Part shown: positions 37,512 through 47,613 of the stretch, piece by piece
Position numbering within the stretch: the stretch's first letter is position 1
Layout: the number at the start of each line of letters is the position of its first letter
From: Streptomyces aureus
GTDB lineage: Bacteria; Actinomycetota; Actinomycetes; Streptomycetales; Streptomycetaceae
Assembly: GCF_000725495.1 (NCBI RefSeq)
Contig: NZ_KL647039.1
Span: forward strand, 272,287-336,286
Direction: 5' to 3'
Length of the DNA: 64,000 nt
Translations under genes and position numbers: made by a program
Notes under the pieces: model-generated
The model's database searches: none
Told to the model about the DNA's origin: nothing
What the model saw: only the letters and a program-made list of their open reading frames with translations

Positions 37512-38167
37512 CGGTCCTCCTCGCCGGGGGCGGCCTGATCCGGGTCCGGAACGGTCGTCGCCGCGGGGGCCGGCGGCTTCACCAGGCCGCTCTGGAGGGC
37601 GGCGGCCGACGGGCGCGCCGCGCCGGACCCGTAGCGCTCCCCCAGCGATTCCCGGGCGATCTTCTCCTGGAGCTTGAGGATGCCCTGGAGCAGCGCCTCG
37701 GGCCGGGGCGGGCAGCCGGGGACGTAGACGTCGACGGGGATGATCTGGTCGACGCCCTTGGTGACGGAGTACGAGTCCCAGTACGGGCCGCCGCAGTTGG
37801 AGCAGGCGCCGAAGGAGATGACGTACTTCGGCTCGGGCATCTGCTCGTACAGGCGCTTGACGGCGGGGGCCATCTTGTCGGTGACCGTGCCGGAGACCAC
37901 CATCAGGTCGGCCTGGCGCGGGCCCGGTGCGAACGGGATCACGCCGAGGCGGATGAAGTCGTGGCGGGCCATCGACGCGGCGATGAACTCGATCGCGCAG
38001 CAGGCGAGGCCGAAGTTGAAGACCCAGAGCGAGTAGCGGCGGCCCCAGTTCAGGACCACCTTCATGGGCTCGGGGGCGAGGCGGGCGAGCACACCGAGCC
38101 GCTGGGGCTCGGGCAGCGGCACCGGCGACGACGCGGGCTGCTCCGGGGCGGACGGGGTCACGTCCAT
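37508..38167 (-). CDS. nuoB: NADH-quinone oxidoreductase-like subunit B
   Basis: 219 residues. NuoB carries cluster N2, the last in the chain to quinone. Its ligands are visible: the tandem cysteines in [28 protein letters not shown] and [14 protein letters not shown]. About 35 C-terminal residues form a Pro/Ala tail. ATG at 38167 lies inside the end of nuoA (10-base overlap). Confidence 0.95.
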   Translation of the reverse strand: MDVTPSAPEQPASSPVPLPEPQRLGVLARLAPEPMKVVLNWGRRYSLWVFNFGLACCAIEFIAASMARHDFIRLGVIPFAPGPRQADLMVVSGTVTDKMAPAVKRLYEQMPEPKYVISFGACSNCGGPYWDSYSVTKGVDQIIPVDVYVPGCPPRPEALLQGILKLQEKIARESLGERYGSGAARPSAAALQSGLVKPPAPAATTVPDPDQAAPGEEDR

Positions 38168-38571
38168 GTCAGGACGCCCTTCTTGTATGCGTACAGCAGG
38201 CCCACGGCCAGGAAGCCGAGGAAGACGAACATCTCGACGAGCGTCGCCGCGCCGTAGCCGGGAGCGGCGAAGACCGTGGCCCAGGGGAAGAGGAAGATCG
38301 AGTCGACGGCGAAGATGACGTACAGGAAGGCGTAGACGTAGTAGCGGACCTGGGTGTGGGCCCAGCCCTCGCCCACGGGGTCGACGCCGCACTCGTAGGT
38401 CAGGAGTTTCTCGGGGGTCGGCACCACGGGCCGGAGCAGGCGGCCGGCTCCGAAGGCGACGGCGACGAACAGCACGCCCACGACGGCGAGCAGTCCGACG
38501 ACCGAGTAGGACTGGAAGTAGTCCGCCGCGACGACGGCCCCGGTCGCCGTGACAACGGTCGGTTCCGGCAC
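38158..38571 (-). CDS. nuoA: NADH-quinone oxidoreductase-like subunit A
   Basis: 137 residues with three spans. NuoA signature [20 protein letters not shown], then [22 protein letters not shown], is present, including the loop that contacts the quinone chamber. GTG at 38571. First gene of a unit whose members are all joined by overlaps or gaps of at most 6 bases, so it should be one transcript reading left from the 38572-38899 region. Confidence 0.94.
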   Translation of the reverse strand: MPEPTVVTATGAVVAADYFQSYSVVGLLAVVGVLFVAVAFGAGRLLRPVVPTPEKLLTYECGVDPVGEGWAHTQVRYYVYAFLYVIFAVDSIFLFPWATVFAAPGYGAATLVEMFVFLGFLAVGLLYAYKKGVLTWT

Positions 38572-38899
38572 GTCAGCCCCTCGCTCCCTGACCTCGTTGC
38601 GCCCCGTCGTGCGCCGTCGCGCACTCTGTGATGCGCCGTGTTCGACGATCTGTACGGACGGGAGTCTAGGGCCTGCTAAAGAGAGCGTAAGCAGCCCGTC
38701 ACACCTCGACCAGGCCCCGGCCCTCCGTGACGCGTCCGCGTCTCACGGTGTGAACACGGACCGGTGGGACCCCGTCTCCCCCTCGCGTGCCGGCTCGCCG
38801 GTGCGCCGGGCCCTCACTCCTGAGGGTGGGGTTAACCCCAGTGGATCGCGGCGGCCCACCTCATGGCGCGGCGGCGCGCCGCCGGGCAGGCTAGCGGAT
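38572..38899. promoter_or_regulatory. divergent promoter region, nuoA / histidine kinase
   Basis: 328 gene-free bases between the nuoA start (reading left) and the first histidine kinase (reading right). It must hold both promoters. A TGTGAACAC element at 38746-38754 resembles half of a Rex (NADH sensor) site, but no second half is present. No other convincing palindrome was seen. Confidence 0.6.
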
Positions 38900-40099
38900 A
38901 TGACCGAACGCATCCCGCCCGCCGCCGCGTCGGACGGCTCGTCCGACGGCGACCGGCCGCCCGCCGTACGCCTCGCCCTGGACCCGGTGACCTGGAAGGA
39001 GATCTCCCATCTCCTGGTGAACCTGCCGGCCTCGATCGTCGGGTTCGTGTACGCGGTGACGATGCTCGCCACGGGCGCGGGGCTCGCCGTGACCGTCGTC
39101 GGACTGCCGCTGCTCGCCGCCGGGCTGCGCGGTTCGCGGCAGCTCGGCAAGCTGGAGCGGGAGCGGGCGCGGCGGCTGCTGGGGCTGCGGATCGACGAGC
39201 CGAGCCCGTTGCCGGTGCGCAGGACCGGTTTCTTCGGCTGGCTGTGGTCGAGTCTGAAGGACCCGGTGGGCTGGCGGGCGGTGCTGTACGACCTGATACG
39301 GCTGCCCTGGGGCATCGCCACCTTCACGATCACGCTCGTGTCGCTGTTCGTGCTGTGGCCCGTGCTGCCGTTCATCGCGCGCGGGCTGACGAACGTGGAC
39401 CGGGCGATGGTGCGCGGGCTGCTGTCCCCCTCCGACGAGCTGGAGCGGCGCATCGCCGAACTGGAGTCGGACCGCGGGGTGGTGGTCGACACGGCCGCGG
39501 CAGATCTGCGCCGGATCGAGCGCGATCTGCACGACGGGGCGCAGGCCCGGCTCGTCAACCTGGCGATGGGGCTCGGCCTGGCGAAGGAGAAGCTCCTGGA
39601 GGACCCGGACGCCGCGGCGTCGATGGTCGACGAGGCGCACGGCGAGGTGAAGCTCGCGCTTCAGGAGCTGCGCGATCTGGCCCGCGGGATCCATCCCGCG
39701 GTCCTCACCGACCGGGGACTGGACGCGGCCCTGTCCGCGATCGCCTCGCGGTGCACCGTGCCGGTGAAGGTGACCACCGAGCTGGAGACCCGCCCGGCCG
39801 CGGCCATCGAGGGCATCGCCTACTTCACCGTCTCCGAGCTGCTGCAGAACGTGAGCAAGCACAGCGGGGCGCGGTCCGCCTCCGTGGACGTCTGGCGGAC
39901 GGACGAACGTCTGCTGATCCAGGTCCGGGACGACGGACGCGGCGGGGCGGGGGTCGACGGCGGTACGGGGATGGCGGGGCTCGCGGACCGGCTGGGCGCG
40001 GTGGACGGACTGTTCGTCGTCGACTCGCCTGTGGGCGGCCCGACCGTCATCACGGCCGAACTGCCGTGGCGGGACCGCCGGAACGAGCCCGCGCGGTAA
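38900..40099 (+). CDS. sensor histidine kinase, NarL-partner class (first of two sisters)
   Basis: 399 residues. The N-terminal half has four membrane spans in a Sensor-type domain (LLVNLPASIVGFVYAVTMLA and VVGLPLLAAGLRG). The kinase half has the HisKA_3 phospho-acceptor His211 in IERDLHDGAQARL, the N box LLQNVSKHSGA, and a G box with DDGRGGAG. It is over half identical by eye to the next kinase, with the 60 residues around the His almost the same. A single response regulator follows, so the two kinases probably share it. ATG at 38900. Confidence 0.93.
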   Translation: MTERIPPAAASDGSSDGDRPPAVRLALDPVTWKEISHLLVNLPASIVGFVYAVTMLATGAGLAVTVVGLPLLAAGLRGSRQLGKLERERARRLLGLRIDEPSPLPVRRTGFFGWLWSSLKDPVGWRAVLYDLIRLPWGIATFTITLVSLFVLWPVLPFIARGLTNVDRAMVRGLLSPSDELERRIAELESDRGVVVDTAAADLRRIERDLHDGAQARLVNLAMGLGLAKEKLLEDPDAAASMVDEAHGEVKLALQELRDLARGIHPAVLTDRGLDAALSAIASRCTVPVKVTTELETRPAAAIEGIAYFTVSELLQNVSKHSGARSASVDVWRTDERLLIQVRDDGRGGAGVDGGTGMAGLADRLGAVDGLFVVDSPVGGPTVITAELPWRDRRNEPAR

Positions 40100-40167
40100 A
40101 CGTCGACCGTCGCGAGCAGCCCGGGGTTCACTCGATGGAGACCTCCGGCGTACGGGCCGCGGGCGCA

Positions 40168-40214
40168 GGGCCCGGGACCGAGGACCCCGAACGGTGGTCC
40201 CCGGTCCCGGGCCC
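40168..40214 (+). terminator. terminator after the first histidine kinase
   Basis: A 13-base outer stem (GGGCCCGGGACCG and complement) with a second short stem inside the loop, followed by TTTCCC. Suggests that the two kinase genes are not simply one transcript. Confidence 0.8.
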
Positions 40215-40398
40215 TTTCCCGTTCACTCGGGCCGCGCACCCGGCGGGGTAGGGAAAACCCCCCGTTCAAGACGCCGATCCGCTCCATGTCCCGCGGGCGC
40301 CCCGGACGGCAGGCTTGAGTCAGCAGCCGACGCGCGGGGCGAATGGACGCGCGGAAGCAGCCGAGACGCAGGACCGGACGAGAGGAACGGGCGGACCC

Positions 40399-41754
40399 AT
40401 GGCGACCGAGTACGGACACGGATACGGGCACCGGGGCGGGTCCGGGTTCGACGGGACGGGCGCCGACGGCCGGCGGCACCGTGTGCCGGCCCCGCTGCGC
40501 GCACCGTTCGAGGCCCGCACCTGGCGGGAGTTCGGCTATGTGCTGCTGGGCCTGCCGCTCGGGATCCTCATGTTCACGTTCGCCGTCACGATGGTCTCGC
40601 TCGGCGTGGGCCTGCTGGTCACCTTCCTCGGCGTTCCGGTGCTGGCCGCGGCCCTGGCGGGCTGCCGGGGGCTCGGCTCGCTGGAGCGGGCGCGGGCGCG
40701 CGGGCTGCTCGGCCTGGAGGTGGCCGAGCCCGAGCCGCTCACGGTGAAGAAGCACGGGGCGATGGCCTGGATGGGGGCCGTGCTCAAGAGCGGTACGTCC
40801 TGGCGGCACCTGCTGTACGCGGTGATCCAGTTCCCCTGGTCGGTGTTCTCCTTCGTCGTGGCGCTGAACTTCTGGGCGTACGGGTGGGCGCTGCTGACGT
40901 ATCCGCTGTGGTTCTGGGTCTTCCCGATGTACGGCGGCCAGGACGGTCTGCAGCTGTACGGCGACGGCACGCACTCGATCTACCTGGACAACCCGTTCGA
41001 GATCACGGTGACCGCGCTGGTGGGTCTGCTCTTCACGGTGGCGACGCCGTGGATCGTGCGGGCGCTGACGACCGTGGACCGGCTGATGGTGCACGGGCTG
41101 CTCGGCCCCTCGCGGCTGGCCACGCGTGTGGTGGAGCTGGAGTCCGACCGGGGGGTCGTGGTCGACACGGCCGCCGCAGACCTTCGCCGGATCGAGCGCG
41201 ATCTGCACGACGGGGCGCAGGCCCGGCTCGTCGCCCTGGCGATGGACCTGGGGCTCGCCAAGGAGAAGCTGGCCGAGGACCCGCGGGCCGCGGCGCGGAT
41301 GGTGGACGAGGCGCACGGCGAGGTGAAGACGGCGCTGCAGGAGCTGCGGGACCTGGCGCGCGGGATCCATCCGGCGGTGCTGACCGACCGCGGGCTCGAC
41401 GCCGCGCTGTCCGCGGTGGCCTCGCGGTGCACGGTGCCGGTGCAGGTGGACGTCGACCTGACGGCGCGGCCGGCGCCCGCGATCGAGGGGATCGCCTACT
41501 TCACCGTCTCCGAGTTGCTGCAGAACATCAGCAAGCACTCCCGGGCACGGCGGGCGACCGTGGACGTGTGGCGGGTGGAGAACCGGCTGATGATCCAGGT
41601 CGGCGACGACGGGGTCGGCGGCGCCGACGTCACCGCGGGGTCGGGCCTCGCGGGGCTCGCGGAACGGCTCGACGCGGTGGACGGGATCCTGGTGGTCGAC
41701 TCGCCGCCGGCCGGCCCCACGCGGATCACGGCGGAGCTGCCCTGGCGGGGCTGA
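40399..41754 (+). CDS. sensor histidine kinase, NarL-partner class (second of two sisters)
   Basis: 451 residues from the ATG at 40399 (a TTG at 40315 is a weaker option). Its sensor domain is longer than its sister's because of an extracytoplasmic loop of about 55 residues (FPMYGGQDGLQLYGDGTHS region) between spans 3 and 4, which may be the ligand-sensing part. The kinase half carries His270 in IERDLHDGAQARL, LLQNISKHSRA and GDDGVGGAD. It probably arose by duplication of the neighbouring gene, with the sensor diverged and the catalytic core kept. It precedes the response regulator. Confidence 0.93.
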   Translation: MATEYGHGYGHRGGSGFDGTGADGRRHRVPAPLRAPFEARTWREFGYVLLGLPLGILMFTFAVTMVSLGVGLLVTFLGVPVLAAALAGCRGLGSLERARARGLLGLEVAEPEPLTVKKHGAMAWMGAVLKSGTSWRHLLYAVIQFPWSVFSFVVALNFWAYGWALLTYPLWFWVFPMYGGQDGLQLYGDGTHSIYLDNPFEITVTALVGLLFTVATPWIVRALTTVDRLMVHGLLGPSRLATRVVELESDRGVVVDTAAADLRRIERDLHDGAQARLVALAMDLGLAKEKLAEDPRAAARMVDEAHGEVKTALQELRDLARGIHPAVLTDRGLDAALSAVASRCTVPVQVDVDLTARPAPAIEGIAYFTVSELLQNISKHSRARRATVDVWRVENRLMIQVGDDGVGGADVTAGSGLAGLAERLDAVDGILVVDSPPAGPTRITAELPWRG

Positions 41755-41769
41755 GCGGCGGACGAACAC

Positions 41770-41812
41770 GCGCGCGGGGACCCCGGTGCACCTCACCGGG
41801 GTCCCCGCGCGC
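41770..41812 (+). terminator. terminator after the second histidine kinase
   Basis: A perfect 19-base stem with a 5-base loop starting 16 bases after the stop codon. The stem contains ACCCCGGTG arms. Confidence 0.9.
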
Positions 41813-41843
41813 CGATGAGTGCGCCGCGCGCCGCCTCTTCGGG

Positions 41844-41947
41844 GAGACCCCACCGAGGCGCCCGCCCCGGATACCCCACCGGGGTGGCGGCGGCCGATAC
41901 CCCACCGGGGTGGCGGCGGCCGATACCCCACCGGGGTGGCAGCGCCC
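41844..41947 (+). repeat. four 26-base tandem units upstream of the response regulator
   Basis: Units begin at 41844 (diverged), 41870, 41896 and 41922, exact 26-base period. Each contains ATACCCCACCGGGGTGG, a short palindrome CCCC-ACC-GGGG, followed by CGGCGGCC. The array lies between the terminator and the regulator's start (137 bases away), so it could be a multi-site operator or a leader structure. Confidence 0.9.
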
Positions 41948-42083
41948 CTCTTCTCGCCGCTCGGGCGCGCCCCGATCCGAATGCTGGAATGCTGGGGTCT
42001 GTCGTACGAGCGGGCACGAACCCGGTGGAGCCGGGGGCGGCCGGGGGCGGGCTCTGGGGGGCCGAGAAATCGTGGAGGACAGG

Positions 42084-42743
42084 GTGCGGGTGGTCATCGC
42101 CGAGGATTCAGTGCTGCTCAGGGAGGGCCTGACCCGGTTGCTGACCGACCGCGGACATGATGTCGTGGCAGGGGTCGGGGACGGCGAGGCGCTGATCAAG
42201 ACGATCACCGAGTTCGCGGCGCAGGACGCGCTGCCGGACGTCGTCGTCGCGGACGTGCGCATGCCGCCGACGCACACGGACGAAGGGGTGCGGGCGGCCG
42301 TGCAGCTGCGCAAGTCCCATCCGGGACTCGGCGTGCTCGTGCTGTCACAGTACGTGGAGGAGCGCTACGCCACCGAACTGCTGGCCGGTTCCAGCCGTGG
42401 CGTCGGCTATCTGCTCAAGGACCGGGTCGCCGAGGTGCGCGAGTTCGTGGACGCGGTGGTGCGGGTGGCCCAGGGGGGTACCGCGCTGGACCCCGAGGTG
42501 GTGGCGCAGCTGTTGGGCCGCAGCCGCAAGCAGGACGTGCTCGCCGGGCTGACCCCGCGTGAGCGGGAGGTCCTCGGACTCATGGCCGAGGGCCGGACGA
42601 ACTCCGCCGTCGCCCGGCAGCTGGTGGTCAGCGACGGCGCCGTGGAGAAGCACGTCAGCAACATCTTCCAGAAGCTCGGCCTGTCGCAGAGTGACGGGGA
42701 TCACCGGCGTGTTCTGGCCGTCCTCACGTATCTGAACTCGTGA
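42084..42743 (+). CDS. NarL/FixJ-family response regulator
   Basis: 219 residues. The receiver domain begins MRVVIAEDSVLLREGLTRLL, with the phospho-acceptor Asp57 in VVVADVRMPP and the conserved Lys in YLLKDRV. The LuxR-type DNA-binding domain is at the C-terminus (LTPREREVLGLMAEGRTNSA and VEKHVSNIFQKLGL). GTG at 42084 has GGAGGA at proper spacing; a GTG at 42072 has none. It is the probable partner of both upstream kinases. The repeats in its leader are candidate sites for feedback control. Targets unknown, although the flanking korAB and nuo operons are plausible. Confidence 0.93.
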   Translation: MRVVIAEDSVLLREGLTRLLTDRGHDVVAGVGDGEALIKTITEFAAQDALPDVVVADVRMPPTHTDEGVRAAVQLRKSHPGLGVLVLSQYVEERYATELLAGSSRGVGYLLKDRVAEVREFVDAVVRVAQGGTALDPEVVAQLLGRSRKQDVLAGLTPREREVLGLMAEGRTNSAVARQLVVSDGAVEKHVSNIFQKLGLSQSDGDHRRVLAVLTYLNS

Positions 42744-42745
42744 GG

Positions 42746-42764
42746 AACTGACAGTCTGTCAGTT
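42746..42764 (+). promoter_or_regulatory. AACTGACAG palindrome next to the regulator stop
   Basis: AACTGACAG-T-CTGTCAGTT, a perfect 9-base inverted repeat beginning 3 bases after the stop codon. It could be a weak terminator, but its low G+C and near-zero loop look more like an operator. It lies 215 bases upstream of korA. Confidence 0.5.
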
Positions 42765-42979
42765 GTTGAGCGGAACCAAAGGCCGAGCGGGGAACGTCGT
42801 TCGAGGAAGGGACCGGGGGCGGTAAAAATCGTGACACATCATGATATCAAGACGTCTCAAGACGGTGTCCATCATGCGAATGGCCCAAGGAAGGCGACCC
42901 TTACCGACGTAGGGTTGGAAAAGGAAGGGTCTGCGGGAAGGCCACTCCCGGACAGCCGCCTCAAAGGAGGTCCAGTTCA

Positions 42980-44903
42980 GTGACGAGCAAGGTCAGCAGC
43001 CCAGCGGAACAGGCCGACGAAGCCGTCGTAGGAGAACAGCGCAGACCGCCGGGGGCGAAGGACGTCCGCCGGCTCGACCGGGTCATCATCCGGTTCGCGG
43101 GGGACTCCGGTGACGGTATGCAGCTCACCGGCGACCGCTTCACCTCCGAGACGGCCTCCTTCGGCAACGACCTCTCGACCCTGCCGAACTTCCCCGCCGA
43201 GATCCGCGCGCCCGCAGGCACCCTGCCGGGCGTTTCGTCGTTTCAACTGCACTTCGCCGACCACGACATCCTGACGCCGGGCGACGCGCCCAATGTCCTG
43301 GTGGCCATGAATCCGGCGGCTCTGAAGGCGAACATCGCCGACGTGCCGCGGGGCGCCGAGATCATCGTCAACACCGACGAATTCACCAAGCGGGCGATGC
43401 AGAAGGTCGGCTACGCCGCGAGCCCGCTGGAGGACGGCTCGCTGGACGGCTACAACGTCCACCCCGTCCCGCTCACGACGATGACCGTCGAGGCGCTGAA
43501 GGACTTCGAGCTCTCCCGTAAGGAAGCCGAGCGCTCCAAGAACATGTTCGCGCTGGGCCTGTTGTCGTGGATGTACCACCGGCCGACCGAGGGCACCGAG
43601 AAGTTCCTGCGGACCAAGTTCGCCAAGAAGCCCGAGATCGCGGAGGCGAACCTCGCCGCGTTCCGCGCGGGCTGGAACTTCGGCGAGACGACCGAGGACT
43701 TCGCCGTCTCCTACGAGGTCGCGCCCGCCTCGAAGACGTTCCCGACCGGCACCTACCGCAACATCTCCGGGAACCTCGCCCTGTCCTACGGCCTGGTCGC
43801 CGCCTCCCGGCAGGCCGACCTGCCGCTCTACCTGGGCTCCTACCCCATCACCCCGGCCTCCGACATCCTGCACGAACTGTCGAAGCACAAGAACTTCGGT
43901 GTGCGCACCTTCCAGGCCGAGGACGAGATCGCGGGCATCGGCGCGGCGCTCGGGGCGGCGTTCGGCGGCTCGCTGGCGGTCACCACGACGTCCGGTCCCG
44001 GTGTGGCGCTGAAGTCGGAGACGATCGGACTCGCCGTCTCCCTCGAACTGCCCCTGCTCGTCATCGACATCCAGCGCGGCGGCCCCTCGACCGGCCTGCC
44101 GACCAAGACCGAACAGGCCGACCTGCTCCAGGCGATGTACGGGCGCAACGGCGAGGCGCCGGTGCCGATCGTGGCGCCGAGGACGCCGGCCGACTGCTTC
44201 GACGCGGCGATGGAGGCGGCACGGATCGCGCTGACCTACCGCACGCCCGTCCTGCTGCTCTCCGACGGCTACCTGGCCAACGGCTCCGAGCCCTGGCGCA
44301 TCCCCGAACTCGACGAACTCCCGGACCTGCGCGTGCAGTTCGCCCAGGGCCCCAACCACACCCTGGACGACGGCACCGAGGTGTTCTGGCCCTACAAGCG
44401 CGACGCGGGGACCCTCGCCCGCCCCTGGGCCATCCCCGGAACCCCGGGCCTGGAGCACCGCATCGGCGGGATCGAGAAGCAGGACGGCAGCGGCAACATC
44501 TCCTACGACCCCGCCAACCACGACTTCATGGTCCGCACCCGGCAGGCCAAGATCGACGGCATCGACGTGCCGGACCTCGAGGTCGACGACCCCACGGACA
44601 GCGCGCGCACGCTCGTGCTCGGCTGGGGTTCGACCTACGGTCCGATCACCGCCGCGGTCCGTCGGCTGCGCACCGCCGGGGAACGCATCGCACAGGCCCA
44701 TCTGCGCCACCTCAACCCCTTCCCGCGCAACCTCGAGAGCGTGCTGAAGCGCTACGACAAGGTGGTGATCCCCGAGATGAACCTCGGCCAGCTCGCCACC
44801 CTCGTCCGGGCCAGGTACCTGGTGGACGCGCACTCGTACAACCAGGTCAACGGCATGCCCTTCAAGGCTGAGCAGCTCGCCACGGCTCTCAAGGAGGCCA
44901 TCG

Positions 44904-44911
<8 letters not shown>
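42980..44911 (+). CDS. korA: 2-oxoacid:ferredoxin oxidoreductase, fused gamma-alpha subunit
   Basis: 643 residues from a GTG at 42980 with AAAGGAGGT upstream. With KorB it decarboxylates 2-oxoglutarate (or another 2-oxoacid) to the acyl-CoA, reducing ferredoxin. Residues about 25-210 form the gamma domain (RVIIRFAGDSGDGMQLTGDR); the alpha pyrimidine-binding domain follows (YLGSYPITPASDILHELSKH, then FQAEDEIAGIGAALGAAFGG) and ends with the C-terminal domain. The gamma-alpha fusion without a ferredoxin-like delta subunit is the actinobacterial KorAB architecture. It overlaps korB by 8 bases. Confidence 0.94.
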
Positions 44912-45983
<1,072 letters not shown>

Positions 45984-46005
45984 CCCGCGGCGGACGTTCA
46001 CGAAG

Positions 46006-46035
46006 GAGGCCCGGGGACTCGAGTCCCCGGGCCTC
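46006..46035. terminator. bidirectional terminator between korB and hxlR-type gene
   Basis: A perfect 30-base palindrome centred on CTCGAG (15-base arms GAGGCCCGGGGACTC). It lies between convergent genes and should serve both. Confidence 0.9.
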
Positions 46036-46059
46036 GTCGTACGCGGTGGGGACCCGGCT

Positions 46060-46464
46060 CTACGCGGTGCGGGCCTCGTCGTACGCGGCGCGGGCCTTCT
46101 CGACGTCGGCCATGCGGTCGCTGGTCCACAGCGCCAGCGAGCGCACCTGCTCGGCGGCCTCGCGGCCCAGCTCGGTCAGGGAGTAGTCGACGCGCGGCGG
46201 GATGACCGGCTTGGCGTCGCGGTGGACGAGCCCGTCCCGCTCCAGGGTCTGGAGGGTCTGGGTGAGCATCTTCTCGCTGACCCCCTTGCCGACCCTGCCG
46301 ATCGCCCGGCGCAGCTCGCTGAAGCGGTACGAGCGTTCCAGCAGCTCGATCAGGACGAGGACGCCCCAGCGGCTGGTGACGTGTTCCAGGACCAGACGGT
46401 AGGGACACATCGCCTCGCCGGCGTCGTATCCGCCCGCTGTCGTCGTCTTCACACTTACGGCCAT
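46060..46464 (-). CDS. HxlR-family winged-helix regulator
   Basis: 134 residues. The HxlR/DUF24 winged helix is clear (MCPYRLVLEHVTSRWGVLVL, KMLTQTLQTLERDGLVHRDA). Cys20 at the start of the domain is the residue that senses quinones or aldehydes in some relatives such as YodB and QorR. It is divergent from a QorB-like quinone reductase, the same pairing as E. coli ytfH-ytfG, so it probably controls that gene and itself in response to reactive electrophiles. Confidence 0.93.
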   Translation of the reverse strand: MAVSVKTTTAGGYDAGEAMCPYRLVLEHVTSRWGVLVLIELLERSYRFSELRRAIGRVGKGVSEKMLTQTLQTLERDGLVHRDAKPVIPPRVDYSLTELGREAAEQVRSLALWTSDRMADVEKARAAYDEARTA

Positions 46465-46467
46465 GCC

Positions 46468-46492
46468 AGTACCTTACTTCAAGGTGGGTACT
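46468..46492. promoter_or_regulatory. candidate HxlR operator
   Basis: AGTACC-N13-GGTACT lies 4 bases upstream of the regulator start, with an inner TACTTcaAGGTG element. Palindromic GTAC-type sites are typical of HxlR proteins. Inferred from sequence only. Confidence 0.6.
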
Positions 46493-46555
46493 TTCCAACA
46501 GTTAGTGCAGCTCTTAGGGTGAGTGTCATCCGCACCCCACAAGGAGATGTACGCC

Positions 46556-47410
46556 ATGAGCATCGTCGTCACCGGAGCCACCGGACACCTCGGCCGTCAC
46601 GTGATCGAGCAGCTGCTGGAGAAGGTCCCCGCCGGGGAGGTCACCGCCGTCGTGCGCGACGAGTCCAAGGCCGCCGACCTCGCGGCCCGCGGCGTACGGC
46701 TCGCGGTCGCCGACTACAACACGCCCGGCACCTTCGACGGCCTCTTCAAGGCCGGCGACAAGGTGCTGCTGATCTCGGGCAACGAGTTCGACAAGGGCCG
46801 CGTCCAGCAGCACCGGGTCGTCATCGAGGCGGCGAAGGCGGCCGGGGTCTCGCTGCTCGCCTACACCAGCGCCCCCGGGAGCCTGACGGCCGCGCTCGCC
46901 GACGACCACCGCGCCACCGAGGAGGTCCTGCTCTCCTCCGGACTGCCCTACTCGCTGCTGCGCAACGGCTGGTACCACGAGAACTACACCGAGAACCTCG
47001 CCCCGGTGCTGGCGCACGACGCCGTCGTCCAGGCGGCGGGCGCGGGCCGGATCGCCTCCGCCTCGCGCGCCGACTACGCGGCCGCCGCGGTCGCGGTGCT
47101 GACCGGCGAGGGGCACGAGAACACGACGTACGAGCTGAGCGGTGACGAGGCGTGGGGCTTCGCCGAGTACGCCGCCGAGCTGAGCCGGCAGACCGGCAAG
47201 GAGATCGTCTACAACTCCGTCTCCCCCGAGACCTTCACCTCCATCCTGACCGGCGCCGGGCTGCCCGAGGTCTTCGCCGGGATCCTCGCGGGTGTCGACG
47301 TCTCCATCGAGAAGGGCGAGCTGGCCGGCACCCCCGGCGACCTGTCCCGCCTCACGGGCCGCCCGACCACGCCCGTCGCCGAGGCCGTCGCGGCGGCGCT
47401 GAAGGGCTGA
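46556..47410 (+). CDS. QorB-like NAD(P)H:quinone reductase
   Basis: 284 residues from the ATG at 46556 (AAGGAGATG upstream). NmrA-type short-chain reductase that lacks the classical catalytic Tyr-Lys. The dinucleotide site is VTGATGHLGRHVIEQ (residues 5-19), followed by LRNGWYHENYTENL, characteristic of QorB/YtfG. The enzyme reduces quinones with NADPH. The divergent HxlR gene supports the assignment. Confidence 0.9.
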   Translation: MSIVVTGATGHLGRHVIEQLLEKVPAGEVTAVVRDESKAADLAARGVRLAVADYNTPGTFDGLFKAGDKVLLISGNEFDKGRVQQHRVVIEAAKAAGVSLLAYTSAPGSLTAALADDHRATEEVLLSSGLPYSLLRNGWYHENYTENLAPVLAHDAVVQAAGAGRIASASRADYAAAAVAVLTGEGHENTTYELSGDEAWGFAEYAAELSRQTGKEIVYNSVSPETFTSILTGAGLPEVFAGILAGVDVSIEKGELAGTPGDLSRLTGRPTTPVAEAVAAALKG

Positions 47411-47456
47411 GGCACCCCAGCCGCCGACGGACGCCGGACCCCTCGCGTCCCGCCCA

Positions 47457-47502
47457 CCCCGCTTGTCATGACCGTATGGCGATACGGGCATGACAGGCGG
47501 GG
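47457..47502 (+). terminator. long hairpin after the QorB-like gene
   Basis: A 21-base stem with one mismatch and one G-T pair around a GGCG loop, in a region with no gene. Probably a terminator for the upstream gene, about 45 bases after its stop. Confidence 0.75.
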
Positions 47503-47613
47503 GTCCGCGGCGCTACCTTCTTCCATGCCGCACGGAAGGTCCCCGTCCGCACGGGAGCTCCGGAGCGCGGGGCGCGACGGGCGTCCGGGAGACCGTGGGA
47601 GAAGGAGACGCCG

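Noticed and set aside
38746..38754. Rex-type redox operator in front of nuoA
   Set aside because: Only one half (TGTGAACAC) is present; the partner half is missing, so the site is not convincing.
41844..41947. Copper-sensor (CsoR-type) operators in the 26-base array
   Set aside because: The CCCC-ACC-GGGG core is superficially similar, but the flanks do not complete the expected palindrome and no copper gene is nearby.
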